A stretch of 64,000 bases of DNA, taken from Actinoallomurus iriomotensis. Lineage in GTDB: Bacteria > Actinomycetota > Actinomycetes > Streptosporangiales > Streptosporangiaceae. The notes beneath the pieces were generated by a model that was not told the origin of the DNA, did not search any database, and saw only the letters and a list, made by a program, of their open reading frames with translations. The translations under genes and the position numbers were made by a program. Positions within the stretch are counted from its first letter, which is position 1, and each line of letters starts with the position of its first letter. This document shows positions 1 through 8,845 of the stretch, one piece after another. The stretch is taken from assembly GCF_030269445.1 (NCBI RefSeq), contig NZ_BSTJ01000001.1:1017898-1081897 (forward strand). The letters run 5' to 3'.

Positions 1-1082
1 GACGCGTCGAGGGAGGACAGCGTCGCGGCGTCGACTCCCGTCACGACGTCGGACTTCAGCGTGCGCAGCGCCGCCACCGGGCCGGGGAAGTACGCGGTGA
101 CCTCGGCGAACGGCGTCGTGGCCGGCCAGGCGCGGTCGCCCACGAGGCGCCGGTAGTTCAGGTCGCCCTTCATGATCGTGAGCGTGTGGCCGCCGAACTC
201 CTCCGCCAGGTCGGCGGGCATGCGGTGGTACGACCACGGCGCGCAGGAGAAGGCATGGGCGCGGAGGCGGAGACGGCCCGCTCCGATCGCCTCGGACAGC
301 CTCCGCTCGACGGCGGCGGCCTCGCCGTCCGCGGCCGCGAGGCGGCGCAGGCAGGCGACCAGGTCGGCCGTTGTCGCGTCGGAGACGTAGTAGGGATGCG
401 GCTTCAGGTGGAGCGTCACCGTCGCGGCCAGGCCGGTGCGGAGCAGGTGGTCGATCAGCAGCAGGTCCGCGAGCAGCTCCCGGCCGGCGTTGTCCGCGAC
501 GACGCCCACGTGGTGCGGACCGCCCGCGTCGAGCGCGGACCACACCAGGGCGCCGTCGTCGGCCACCAGGCCGCCGGAGGCGTCCAGGTCTCCGGCGGCC
601 CCGAACAGGAAGCCCAGATCCGCCTGGTTGCCCCACAGCGAGGCCCGCAGGAGCGCCTGCCGCTCCTCGGCGGCGGGCACGGCGACCGTCGCGTCCCGGA
701 GCTCCGCGGCCTTCCAGTACTCGAACGGGTCGACCCAGTACCAGGGGCCCGGCGTGAAGAACCCCACCGCGCCCAGAAGCCGCCGGTAGAAGTACGACTC
801 CCACCACAGGAACGGCACGTCGGCCCACGGGCGGCCGAAGTAGGCGGCGCCCCAGCGGTCCCAGCGTGCGCGATCGGGCGCGTCCTCGCCGAGCGGCCGC
901 ATCGGGCCGGAGGCGATCTCCTCCCGCAGCGCGTCGAGCGCCCGGCGCTGCTCCGGCCCGTACGGGTGCCGGTCGCGCACCTCGGTGATCAGTTTCGGAG
1001 TGCGCTCGCGCAGCACCTTCCAGCCGTAGCCGCTCGGATCGTTGCCGAGCGGCTCCGGCGTGTCGAGATCACCCCGGGGCAC
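1..1082 (-). CDS. ARMT1/DUF89 damage-control phosphatase-like protein (3' end outside window)
   Basis: The 360 codons visible translate to an ARMT1-like (DUF89) protein. This family comprises metal-dependent phosphatases acting on damaged phosphometabolites; the human member was also described as a protein-glutamate methyltransferase. The family signature is clear: a DNAGRELLADLLLIDHLL stretch with the metal-binding Asp-Asn, the HLKPHPYYVSD segment, KGDLNYRRLVGD, and an RTLKSD motif near the left edge. The N-terminal helical part (FLWWESYFYRRLL) is typical of DUF89 subfamily III. I chose the GTG at 1082 because GGGAGG lies 5 nt upstream. It starts 28 nt after the molybdoenzyme large subunit stops, on the same strand, so it is probably the last gene of that operon. 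The C terminus runs off the window. Family assignment is firm; the substrate is unknown. Confidence 0.85.
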   Translation of the reverse strand, partial: MPRGDLDTPEPLGNDPSGYGWKVLRERTPKLITEVRDRHPYGPEQRRALDALREEIASGPMRPLGEDAPDRARWDRWGAAYFGRPWADVPFLWWESYFYRRLLGAVGFFTPGPWYWVDPFEYWKAAELRDATVAVPAAEERQALLRASLWGNQADLGFLFGAAGDLDASGGLVADDGALVWSALDAGGPHHVGVVADNAGRELLADLLLIDHLLRTGLAATVTLHLKPHPYYVSDATTADLVACLRRLAAADGEAAAVERRLSEAIGAGRLRLRAHAFSCAPWSYHRMPADLAEEFGGHTLTIMKGDLNYRRLVGDRAWPATTPFAEVTAYFPGPVAALRTLKSDVVTGVDAATLSSLDA

Positions 1083-1110
1083 CGCCACCTCCCGTCGTTC
1101 GCGACGAACG

Positions 1111-3243
1111 TTACCGCCGGCCGCCGCTCAGCACCCGTTCGAGGCTGATCGGCAGGTGCCGGTGACGTACGCCGGTCGCGTGCCAGACGGCGTTGGCGAC
1201 GGCGGCCGCGCCGCCGACGATGCCGATCTCGCCGAGGCCCTTGATCCCCGAGGGGTTGTAGGTGTCGTGCTCGTCGATCCAGTCGGCCTCGATGAGGGGG
1301 ACGTCGGCGTTGGCCGCCACGTGGTAGCCCGCGAGGTCTCCGTTGGCCAGGCCGCCGGAGGCGTCGTCGCGGACGCCCTCCTCGTGCAGCGCCATCGACA
1401 GCCCCCACGTCATGCCGCCGATGAACTGGTTGCGCGCGGTCAGCGGGTTGACGACGCGGCCCACGGCGAAGATCCCGAGCATCCGGCGCACGCGGACCTC
1501 GCCGCTGGCCGGATCCACCGCGACCTCCGCGAACTGGGCGCCGTACCCGTGGCTCTCGCGCTGTTCACGGGCGGCGAGCAGCTCGGTGGTGTCCGCGTGG
1601 GCCGTGACGCCCTCCGGCGGGAGGTCGGCCATGTCGCCGGGCAGGTCGGCCAGCTTCTTGCGCAGTGCCACCGCCGCCTCGTTGATCGCCCAGGCCCAGG
1701 ACGCGGTGCCCATCGAGCCGCCGGCGAGCCAGGCGAGGCCGAAGTCGCTGTCCGCGATCCGGATCCGTACCGACTCCGGGGACACCTCCAGGGCGTCGGC
1801 GGCGATCTGGCCGAGCGCCGTGCGGGCGCCGGTGCCGATGTCGGCGGCGGTGACGCGCACGGTGTACGTGCCGTCCGCCTCGGCGGTGATGGCCGCCGTC
1901 GACGCTCCGACGCCGGCCGAGTGCGCGGCCGCCGCCACCCCGGTGCCGAGGAGCCAGCGTCCGTCCCGTCGGACGCCCGGACGCGGGTCGCGGTCGGCCC
2001 AGCCGAAGCGGCGCGCGCCCTCCTCCAGGCAGGCGACCAGGTTGCGGCTGCTGAACGGCAGCCCGGACACCGGACCGGTCTCGGGTTCGTTGCGGAGGCG
2101 GAGCGCGATCGGATCCACCCCGACCTCGGCGGCGAGCTCGTCCATCGCCGACTCGACGGCGAAGGACCCGGGAGCCCAGCCGGGCGCGCGCATGAACCCC
2201 GGCGTCGGCACGTCGAGCGGAACCACCCTGGTGCGCAGGCGGAACGCGTCCGCGGCGTACAGGGTCCGGCTGTGCCGCGTGGACTGCTCGGCGAACTCGT
2301 GCACGGTCGAGGTGGGCGACGCGGTCTCGTGCTCGACCACCCGCAGGCGTCCGTCGGCGTCCGCGCCGAGCCGTACGCGCTGCGCGGTCGCGGGCCTGTG
2401 CCCGACCAGCGAGAACATCTGCCGGCGGGTGAGCACCACCCGGACCGGCCGGTGAAGGATGGTGGTGGCCATCACCGCGAGCACGGTGTGCGGGAGCCGC
2501 AGCCCCTTGGAGCCGAAGCCGCCGCCGACGTGCTCCGACCGCACCCGCACCGTGTCGGCGTCGAGGGAGAACAGCGCGGCCAGCACCTGGGCGACCGCGT
2601 AGGAACCCTGGTTGGAGTCGACCACCTCCAGGCGGCCGTTCTCCCAGCGCGCCATGGCGGCGTGGGGCTCCATCGCGTTGTGGAACTCCTCGGGCGTGGT
2701 GTACTCACGGTCCACCACGACGGCCGAGGCGGCCAGTTCGGCGTCGGGGTCGCCCTGGTCGACGTCGGGCATGGCGAGGGGGCTCGGCGCCGTCGGGCGC
2801 AGGCCGGGGTGGTCGGCCCGGAAGGCGGTGTCGTACGGCTCCTCGTCGTAGGTGATGACGAGGGCGTCGGCGCCCGCCCTGGCCTGCTCCTGCGTCTCGG
2901 CGACCACGAGGGCGACCGGCCAGCCGACGTGCGGCACCCGGTCGTCCTGCAGGAGCTGGAGGTTCGCGTCGGGTCCCATCAAGCCCGCGCCGGGCGTCAG
3001 GCGCAGCGCGTTGCCGGGATGCAGGACGGCGAGCACGCCCGGCATCGCGAGCACGGTGTCGGTGTCGACGGAGCGGATCCGGCCGCGGGCCACGGTCGAG
3101 GTCACGAGCCACCCGTGGGCGAGCTCGGCGAACGGGATGTCCCCGGTGTAACGGGCCTCCCCGGTGACCTTGGCGCGGCCCTCCCGCCGGGTGTGCGGCG
3201 TTCCGGTCGCGGACGTGCGGGGTGGCGCGGCGGGGGTGGTCAT
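1111..3243 (-). CDS. Molybdenum hydroxylase large (molybdopterin-binding) subunit, YagR/PaoC type
   Basis: This 710-aa protein is the catalytic subunit of a xanthine dehydrogenase/aldehyde oxidoreductase-family enzyme, which hydroxylates an aldehyde or N-heterocycle using Mo-molybdopterin. The N-terminal a/b hammerhead domain (REGRAKVTGEARYTGDI onward) is followed by the two Mo-cofactor-binding regions: HVGGGFGSKG, a FMRAPGWAPGSFAVESAMDEL segment, GGSMGTASW, and the C-terminal GLGEIGIVGGAAAV. The Glu in the last motif is the expected catalytic base. The start ATG overlaps the stop of the FAD subunit (ATGA), so translation is coupled. Length and subunit order match E. coli PaoABC (YagTSR). There is no signal peptide, so the enzyme is probably cytoplasmic. 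The maturation chaperone (XdhC/PaoD) is not next to it. Substrate cannot be read from sequence. Confidence 0.93.
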   Translation of the reverse strand: MTTPAAPPRTSATGTPHTRREGRAKVTGEARYTGDIPFAELAHGWLVTSTVARGRIRSVDTDTVLAMPGVLAVLHPGNALRLTPGAGLMGPDANLQLLQDDRVPHVGWPVALVVAETQEQARAGADALVITYDEEPYDTAFRADHPGLRPTAPSPLAMPDVDQGDPDAELAASAVVVDREYTTPEEFHNAMEPHAAMARWENGRLEVVDSNQGSYAVAQVLAALFSLDADTVRVRSEHVGGGFGSKGLRLPHTVLAVMATTILHRPVRVVLTRRQMFSLVGHRPATAQRVRLGADADGRLRVVEHETASPTSTVHEFAEQSTRHSRTLYAADAFRLRTRVVPLDVPTPGFMRAPGWAPGSFAVESAMDELAAEVGVDPIALRLRNEPETGPVSGLPFSSRNLVACLEEGARRFGWADRDPRPGVRRDGRWLLGTGVAAAAHSAGVGASTAAITAEADGTYTVRVTAADIGTGARTALGQIAADALEVSPESVRIRIADSDFGLAWLAGGSMGTASWAWAINEAAVALRKKLADLPGDMADLPPEGVTAHADTTELLAAREQRESHGYGAQFAEVAVDPASGEVRVRRMLGIFAVGRVVNPLTARNQFIGGMTWGLSMALHEEGVRDDASGGLANGDLAGYHVAANADVPLIEADWIDEHDTYNPSGIKGLGEIGIVGGAAAVANAVWHATGVRHRHLPISLERVLSGGRR

Positions 3244-4229
3244 CGAGCGGCCTCCTGAAGCTCGGTGAGCGTCGAGACGACGAGATTCCGGATGAGCGGC
3301 ACCTTGTACCCGTTGTGCGCGAGCGGCCGGGCCGCGGCCAGCTCGGCGTCGGCCGCGGCGGCGAACGCCTCCGGGGTGGCCGGGCCGCCGATGAGGGCCC
3401 GCTCGGCCTCCCGCGCGCGCCAGGGCCGGGAGGCGACCGCGCCGAAGGCGATGCGCACGTCCCGTACGGTGCCGTCCTCGACGTGCAGGGCGGCGGCGAT
3501 CGAGCCGTTGGCGAAGGCGTAGGAGGCGCGTTCGCGCACCTTGCGGTAGCGGGACCGGGCGGCCACCGGGGCGGCCGGCAGGGTCACCCCGGTGATCAGC
3601 GCGCCGTCCGGCAGCGCGGTCTCGCGGTGCGGGGTGTCGCCGACCGGCAGGTAGAAGTCCGCGAGCGGGATCTCGGCGGACCCCTCCGGCGTGAGGACGC
3701 GGACGACGGCGTCGAAGGCGGCGAGTGCGACGGCCATGTCCGAGGGGTTCGTGGCCACGCAGTGCTCGGACCACCCGAGGATGGCGTGGTTGTGGTGCTC
3801 GCCGTTCAACGCCGAGCAGCCGCTGCCGGGCTCGCGCTTGTTGCAGGGCCGGCTCAGGTCGGTGAAGTAGCCGCAGCGCGTGCGCTGGAGCAGGTTGCCG
3901 CCGACCGTGGCCATGTTGCGCAGCTGCCCGGACGCGCCGGCGAGGACGGCCTCGGCGAGCGCCGGGTAGCGGTGCCTGACCTCGGGATGGGCGGCGAGGT
4001 CGCTGTTGGTCATCGTCGCGCCGATCGTCAGCGCGCCGTCGCCGGCGACCTCGATCCGGTCCAGCGGAAGGCCGCGCACGTCGACCAGCAGCGCGGGGTT
4101 CTCCACGCCGGTCTTCATCAGGTCGACGAGGTTCGTGCCGCCGCCGAGGAAGCGCGCCTCGGGCTCGCCGGAAAGCAGCGCGACCGCCTCGTGGGCGTCG
4201 GCGGCACGCCGGTAGTCGAACTCCCTCAT
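3240..4229 (-). CDS. Molybdenum hydroxylase FAD-binding subunit, YagS/PaoB type
   Basis: This 329-aa FAD-binding subunit passes electrons between the 2Fe-2S subunit and the electron acceptor. The N-terminal PCMH-type FAD motif (LGGGTNLVDLM, then GATMTNSDLAAHP and ATVGGNLLQRTRC) is clear, followed by the CO dehydrogenase flavoprotein C-terminal domain from about residue 215. Residues about 115-165 carry the extra Cys-rich insertion known from PaoB: RTRCGYF, PCNKREPGSGC and SEHC, four cysteines spaced as in the [4Fe-4S] cluster of that subfamily. This separates it from ordinary CoxM/XdhB subunits. It overlaps both neighbours by 4 bp (ATGA at each end), a tightly coupled three-gene operon. Confidence 0.93.
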   Translation of the reverse strand: MREFDYRRAADAHEAVALLSGEPEARFLGGGTNLVDLMKTGVENPALLVDVRGLPLDRIEVAGDGALTIGATMTNSDLAAHPEVRHRYPALAEAVLAGASGQLRNMATVGGNLLQRTRCGYFTDLSRPCNKREPGSGCSALNGEHHNHAILGWSEHCVATNPSDMAVALAAFDAVVRVLTPEGSAEIPLADFYLPVGDTPHRETALPDGALITGVTLPAAPVAARSRYRKVRERASYAFANGSIAAALHVEDGTVRDVRIAFGAVASRPWRAREAERALIGGPATPEAFAAAADAELAAARPLAHNGYKVPLIRNLVVSTLTELQEAAR

Positions 4230-4759
4230 GCGTTCACCTGCTCGTTCTTCGCGGCCTGGGTCACGGCACGGACGATGTTGACGTACGCGCCGCAGCGGCA
4301 GAGGTTGCCGCTCATGCGTTCGCGGATCTCCTCCTCGCTGACCGCCGGCGGGCGCCGTACGTCATCGGTGGCGGCGCTCGGCCACTCACGGGCGAGCTCC
4401 TCGATCACCGCGACCGCCGAGCAGATCTGACCGGGCGTGCAGTAGCCGCACTGGTATCCGTCGAGGTCGACGAACGCCTGCTGGACCGGGTGCAGTTCCT
4501 CGCCGTCGGCCAGGCCCTCGATGGTGGTCACGTCGCGCCCTTCGGCGGCGACCGCGAGCTGGAGGCAGGAGTTGACCCGCTGCCTGTCGAGCAGCACCGT
4601 GCAGGCGCCGCACTGGCCCTGGTCGCAGCCCTTCTTGGTACCGGTGAGGTCGAGCCGCTCCCGCAGGGCGTCGAGCAGGGTGGTGCGGTTGTCGACCGTG
4701 AGGGAGTGGGTCTCGCCGTTGACACGGAGCGAGATCTCCGTGGACCTGGTGGAAGTCAT
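4226..4759 (-). CDS. Molybdenum hydroxylase 2Fe-2S subunit, YagT/PaoA type
   Basis: This 177-aa small subunit has two [2Fe-2S] domains. The plant-ferredoxin-like N-terminal domain has CDQGQCGACTVLLD and a later Cys (NSCLQLAV). The helical C-terminal domain has YQCGYCTPGQI and the CRCGAY motif. It shuttles electrons from the Mo site to FAD. E. coli PaoA carries a Tat signal; here the protein starts MTSTRSTEISLRVNG with no twin-arginine or hydrophobic segment, so a cytoplasmic enzyme is inferred. It is the first gene of the operon and its stop overlaps the start of the FAD subunit. Confidence 0.93.
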   Translation of the reverse strand: MTSTRSTEISLRVNGETHSLTVDNRTTLLDALRERLDLTGTKKGCDQGQCGACTVLLDRQRVNSCLQLAVAAEGRDVTTIEGLADGEELHPVQQAFVDLDGYQCGYCTPGQICSAVAVIEELAREWPSAATDDVRRPPAVSEEEIRERMSGNLCRCGAYVNIVRAVTQAAKNEQVNA

Positions 4760-5087
4760 TCAGTCTCCTGGGGGCGGAGTGCCGGCGTCTCGTGGGAGCA
4801 CGCCGCCGCTCTTCCATAACGCCGTCGGGTATGCCGTGTCCTCACCATGACGCGGTGCGGACAGGTGAAGTCGATCATTTACATCCTGTTCTCGGCGGCG
4901 CGACCCGCCGTTGCGCCGCACGTAACCGGAGACTCCTCCGCACCCACCACCCTAAGCGGAGGAAACTCCGAATGGCAACCGGGGCGGCACTCATGGGGCG
5001 AGCCGGAAACGGCCGCGGCCCGCCCGCGATGACGCGGACGGGCCACGGGTGTCACGCCGGAAGCCGGTCAGGGCCCGGGCGTGTGCC
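4760..5087. other. Intergenic region upstream of the molybdenum hydroxylase operon
   Basis: This 328-bp stretch must hold the promoter of the minus-strand operon starting at 4759. It also holds the probable terminator of the small secreted gene at 5088 (listed separately). I see no convincing reading frame: the open frames that cross it lack ribosome sites and resemble no protein. No clear -35/-10 pair or operator stands out. Confidence 0.5.
5017..5044 (-). terminator. Hairpin terminator of the small secreted gene
   Basis: A 12-bp inverted repeat with one C-A mismatch (GGCCCGCCCGCG, loop ATGA, CGCGGACGGGCC) lies 43 nt past the stop of the minus-strand gene ending at 5088. There is no T-tract, as is common in high-GC actinomycetes. 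Confidence 0.5.
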
Positions 5088-5384
5088 TCAGCGGTGCCAG
5101 TGGTGCCACCCGTTGTGCCACCGGTTCCAGCCGTAGCCGTAGCCATAGCCGGGCGCGTACGTGACGGGCGGGTAGTACGTGGTGGGCGGATAGACCTGGA
5201 CCGGCGCCGGCAGGTAGGTGGAGCACCAGGCCGGCGGGACGTAGCCGGGCGTGGTGATGTAACAGTCGGCCGGGTAGGCGTTCGGGCTGGCAGCAAGACG
5301 GTCCGCGTGAGCGGGACCACCGAGCAGGATGACGCCCGTGGCCGCCCCTGCCAGGATCCCTGTTGCGGTGAGCTTCTTGAGCAC
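5088..5384 (-). CDS. Small secreted Tyr/Trp/His-rich protein
   Basis: This is a 98-aa protein with a clear Sec signal peptide (MLKKLTATGILAGAATGV.., cleavage likely after PAHA). The mature part of about 70 residues is rich in Pro, Tyr, Trp and His, has two cysteines (ADCYITT and AWCSTY) that could form a disulfide, and ends in a GYGYGYGWNRWHNGWHHWHR-type tail. The start is GTG at 5384, with GGGGGAA 5-6 nt upstream. Similar short Tyr/Trp-rich exported proteins occur in actinomycetes without assigned function. It is probably a cell-wall or surface protein; the His/Trp tail could bind metal or carbohydrate, which is speculation. Confidence 0.75.
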   Translation of the reverse strand: MLKKLTATGILAGAATGVILLGGPAHADRLAASPNAYPADCYITTPGYVPPAWCSTYLPAPVQVYPPTTYYPPVTYAPGYGYGYGWNRWHNGWHHWHR

Positions 5385-5601
5385 TGATTTCCCCCTAAAT
5401 CGTTACTCTTGATGACCCCGATCACGGGGCCACGACCAAGTGGTATCCGAATACCGACCGGTGACACCGCCACGACTCGACGCGTGATCAATTCGTAATG
5501 CTAAGTGTCTGTTATGAACGCTTTTCGGGTGACTCATACTCGCTCTCACCAGCGGAAACATCACTCCGAAATTCCGGAAAAAGTAGATCATCGAGGCGTT
5601 G

Positions 5602-6360
5602 ATGAGTGAGAATTATGGAATGGACGGATGTGACCGAGCCGACGAATCATCGGCGTACGCAGCCTGCCTGCGGCGGATATGGTCCGCCCACGGATCGCCG
5701 AGCGCAGAACGGATCGCCGGAAGAACCGACGGGACGTTCCTGCCCCTGTCGCCGTCCCAGGTCGAGGAGTACCTGGACGGGAGGGCTCTCCCCGAGACCT
5801 CGCTGATGCTCCACATCCTGCTGCGCGGGATCAAGGGTCACGACGGGGCGGCGCCGGGCGACGAGGACGATCCGGCGATCTTCACGCTGTGGCGCAGGGC
5901 GAGCGGGCAGCCCGATCCGGCGCCCACCACTCCGCTGCCCCCGGTGCCGCCCTCCGAACACGAGCCCGACTTCGCGCCCCTTCCCGCCACCGGCATGGTG
6001 GAGCTGACCGTCCAGGTGGCCGCCTATCTGGGTGCCGCGGGCATCGGGGGCATCATCGGCAACCGGGCCGACTCCGCCGTGGTGCGGACCACCGCGAGGC
6101 TCTTCCAGTCCGTACGGGACCGCTGGCGGCACCGAGGAGGGCGCACCGGTGAGCCGCTCAGCGAGGAAGAGGCCGTCGACGCCGCGATCGCCGCGGCGAT
6201 CGCCCTGGACTACAGCCTGGATCTGCTGCGGGTGACCGGCGCCGACCCGCGATCCGACGGTTCCTGGCGCGTGACTCTGGCCGCGCCGGACGCCACGCTC
6301 CGGGCCGTCGTACCGGCCGGCGACCCCGCCGAGGCGACCATCCTGATCATGCCGGGATGA
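5602..6360 (+). CDS. Hypothetical protein with degenerate HTH-like N terminus
   Basis: This 252-aa protein belongs to no family I recognise. Residues about 15-75 (ACLRRIWSAHG.. to the LLRGI helix) resemble the degenerate helix-turn-helix found at the start of many actinomycete multidomain proteins, with the pattern helix, SPSQVEEYLDGRALP, helix. A Pro-rich linker follows (about 95-125), then a short hydrophobic patch (VAAYLGAAGIGGIIGN), then a compact a/b C-terminal domain ending in ATILIMPG. I chose the ATG at 5602 over the TTG just before it because GAGG sits 5 nt upstream. Codon bias supports a real gene. It stands alone between a minus-strand gene and the ureohydrolase. Confidence 0.7.
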   Translation: MSENYGMDGCDRADESSAYAACLRRIWSAHGSPSAERIAGRTDGTFLPLSPSQVEEYLDGRALPETSLMLHILLRGIKGHDGAAPGDEDDPAIFTLWRRASGQPDPAPTTPLPPVPPSEHEPDFAPLPATGMVELTVQVAAYLGAAGIGGIIGNRADSAVVRTTARLFQSVRDRWRHRGGRTGEPLSEEEAVDAAIAAAIALDYSLDLLRVTGADPRSDGSWRVTLAAPDATLRAVVPAGDPAEATILIMPG

Positions 6361-6507
6361 CCAGGCTCACCTGAGGCCCACGCTGGACCGGATGTCCGGT
6401 GGAACGACCCTCCGCTGGACATCCGGGCCGGTGCGGACGGCGCGATCGTGCTCGACAGTGTCGGAATCCTTCCGATCACGTCACCGAGCCGTCCGCCTGG
6501 AGCCCCG

Positions 6508-7407
6508 ATGCCCGTCCCCGCCTCACGTCCCCCTCGCCGCTACGACCTGCTCGGCGCCCCGTTCGACGGCGGCTCGACGCTCGGCTGGCCGGGGAGCAGG
6601 TACGCGCCGGCGCGCGTGCGGCAGGCGATGGAGTGGATCCTGCAGCGCCGGGAGAACGGCGAGGTGTACTGCCTCGACCACGCGGCCGTCCACCCGTTCC
6701 CGGACGACCTGCTGGAGGACCGCGGCGACGTCCACGTCATCGGCCACGACCTGGAGGCGACCCTGGCGTCGGCCGCCGACGCGGTCGCCGGCTCCGTACG
6801 GGCGGGCCGCTCCCCCATCCTGCTGGGCGGCGACGACTCCCTGCTGTACCCGGCGGCGCGCGGCCTGGCCGAGGCGACGGACGGGACGGTGGCGATCGTC
6901 CACTTCGACGCGCACCTCGACCTGCTCGACGAGAACGAGCACCAGGGCCGGTACAGCCACTCCTCGGGAATGCGGCGCTCCTGCGAGCTGCCCAACGTGG
7001 AGGTGGCCCGGTCGCTCCAGGTCGGTTCGCGGCACTTCAACTTCCCCTCCTCGCTGCGGTTCCGCGAGAGCCGGGGGCTGCGCAACATCCCCGCGGCCGA
7101 GGTGCACCGGCGGGGCGCCGAGGCGGTGATCGCGGACGTCGTGGAGCACGTGTCCGGCGCCGACCGGGTGCTGCTGGCGTTCGACATCGACACGATCGAC
7201 CCGGCGCACGCGCCGGGCGCCGGAGCGCACGAGCCCGGCGGGCTCACCTCCCACCAGGCGCTGGAGGCGGTGCGGTCGCTCGCCCCGTACGTGGACGCCC
7301 TGGTGTTGACCGAGGTCAACCCGCTCACCGACGTACGGGACCAGACCGCCAACCTCGCCGCCTATCTGATCGCCCACCACGTCATCCACGGCCGGATCGC
7401 CGCATGA
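6508..7407 (+). CDS. Ureohydrolase (arginase/agmatinase family)
   Basis: This 299-aa Mn-dependent ureohydrolase would cleave a guanidino compound to urea plus an amine. Family motifs are DAHLD (residues 134-138), DIDTIDPAHAPG (D226 and D228) and HEPGG. The first motif, normally GGDHS with a metal-ligand His, reads GGDDS here (107-111), so one canonical Mn ligand is replaced by Asp. The N terminus (LLGAPFDGGST.. PGSRYAPARVR) is typical of agmatinase-like enzymes. The start ATG at 6508 has GGAG 6 nt upstream. It is followed 28 nt later by an SSS-type transporter and then a convergent PucR regulator, suggesting uptake and breakdown of a guanidino or ureide nitrogen source. Substrate (agmatine, guanidinobutyrate, guanidine or other) is unresolved. 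Confidence 0.88.
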   Translation: MPVPASRPPRRYDLLGAPFDGGSTLGWPGSRYAPARVRQAMEWILQRRENGEVYCLDHAAVHPFPDDLLEDRGDVHVIGHDLEATLASAADAVAGSVRAGRSPILLGGDDSLLYPAARGLAEATDGTVAIVHFDAHLDLLDENEHQGRYSHSSGMRRSCELPNVEVARSLQVGSRHFNFPSSLRFRESRGLRNIPAAEVHRRGAEAVIADVVEHVSGADRVLLAFDIDTIDPAHAPGAGAHEPGGLTSHQALEAVRSLAPYVDALVLTEVNPLTDVRDQTANLAAYLIAHHVIHGRIAA

Positions 7408-7435
7408 CGTCGCGTACTGTCTCTGAGAGGTCCCC

Positions 7436-8845
7436 ATGACGGACAAGCTGGTCATCGTCCTGTATTTCGTGGTCATGCTCGGCGCCGGGTACGCGGGCAT
7501 GCGCCGCAGCCGCGACGCCGAGGACTTCACCGTGGCCGGCCGCCGGCTCGGCCCGTTCATGTACACGAGCGCGATGAGCACGGTCGTGCTGGGCGGCGCC
7601 TCCACGGTCGGCGGCGTGAGCCTGGGCTACCAGTACGGGGTCTCCGGCATGGCCCTGGTGCTCGCGCTGGCGTGCGGCATCACCGCGATCGGGCTGCTGA
7701 TGTCGAAGAAACTGCTGCGGGCCGGCATCTACACGGTCCCGGACCTGATCGGGCGGCGGTTCGGGATCTCTGCCCGCCATCTCGCGTCGGTGATCGTCGT
7801 CTTCTACTCGCTCATGGTCGGCGTGAGCCAGATCGTGGCCATCGGCACCGTGCTCAACGTCGTGTTCGGCCTGTCCCCGACGGTCGCGGCGCTGGCCGGA
7901 TGGGCGGTGATCACGCTCTACAGCGTCGCCGGCGGCATGTGGTCGATCACCCTCACCGACGTCATCCAGTTCGTGATCAAGACGGTCGGCATCTTCGTGA
8001 TCCTGCTGCCGCTGTCGCTCCACCGGGCGGGCGGCTTCGGCCACATGCAGGCCCGGCTCCCCCACTCGTTCTTCTCGCCGGTCGGCATCGGGGTCGGCAC
8101 GATCCTCGCCTACTTCCTGCTCTTCTTCTTCGGCTTCATGATCGACCAGGGCAACTGGCAGCGGCTCTTCACCGCGCGGAGCGAGAAGGTCGCCTTCTAC
8201 GGCAGCATCGCCTCCGGCGTCTACTGCGCGCTGTACGGCCTGGCCGGCGCGCTCATCGGCACCGGCGCGCGGGTGATCCTCCCGACGCTGGCCAACCCCG
8301 ACAACGCCTACGCCGAACTGGCCCGCAAGGTGCTCCCGGTGGGCATCTTCGGCCTGGTCATCGCCGCGGCCCTGGCGGCGACGATGTCGTGCGCGAGCGG
8401 TCTGCTGATCGGGGCGTCCACCGTGCTGACCAACGACGTGTACCGTCCGCTGCGCGGCGAGCGCACCGTCTCGGTACGCGCCAACCGGATCGCGCTCGGC
8501 GCGGTCTGCGTGGTCGCGCTCCTGGTCTCGTTCGCCTCCGGCAGCGTCGTCGGCACGGTCACGGTCGCCGCCGACCTGCTGGCCGCCGCGCTGTTCGTAC
8601 CGGCGATGGGCGCGCTGTTCTGGTCGCGGGCCTCCCGCACCGCGGCGGTCGCGTCGATGGTCGCCGGAGCCGCGGGCTGTGTCGTGTTCATGGTGGTCGA
8701 CGGCCTGTACGCCAACGAGCCGGTGATGTACGGCGGGCTGGCGAGCCTGGTGGTGTTCCTGGCCGTCGGCGCGCTCATGCCCGCGGGGTCCCGTACGGAC
8801 CTGGCGCCGGCGACGGTTCAGCCGGCGTCGGTGGCGAGCGAGTGA
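7436..8845 (+). CDS. Sodium:solute symporter (SSS family)
   Basis: This 469-aa membrane protein has about 13 predicted helices and the SSS family N terminus (YFVVMLGAGYAGMRRSRDAEDFTVAGRRLGPF and a Ser/Gly-rich TVGG segment). Members import amino acids, polyamines, purines, urea or related solutes with Na+. The start ATG has GAGAGG upstream and lies 28 nt after the ureohydrolase stop, so the two are probably cotranscribed and the transporter likely imports the ureohydrolase substrate or exports its product. The last 28 bp overlap the end of the convergent PucR gene. Confidence 0.88.
   Translation: MTDKLVIVLYFVVMLGAGYAGMRRSRDAEDFTVAGRRLGPFMYTSAMSTVVLGGASTVGGVSLGYQYGVSGMALVLALACGITAIGLLMSKKLLRAGIYTVPDLIGRRFGISARHLASVIVVFYSLMVGVSQIVAIGTVLNVVFGLSPTVAALAGWAVITLYSVAGGMWSITLTDVIQFVIKTVGIFVILLPLSLHRAGGFGHMQARLPHSFFSPVGIGVGTILAYFLLFFFGFMIDQGNWQRLFTARSEKVAFYGSIASGVYCALYGLAGALIGTGARVILPTLANPDNAYAELARKVLPVGIFGLVIAAALAATMSCASGLLIGASTVLTNDVYRPLRGERTVSVRANRIALGAVCVVALLVSFASGSVVGTVTVAADLLAAALFVPAMGALFWSRASRTAAVASMVAGAAGCVVFMVVDGLYANEPVMYGGLASLVVFLAVGALMPAGSRTDLAPATVQPASVASE

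Noticed and set aside
186-3258. Plus-strand open frames across the DUF89 and molybdoenzyme genes
   Set aside because: The minus strand carries recognisable proteins throughout; the plus-strand frames have no motifs and no ribosome sites.
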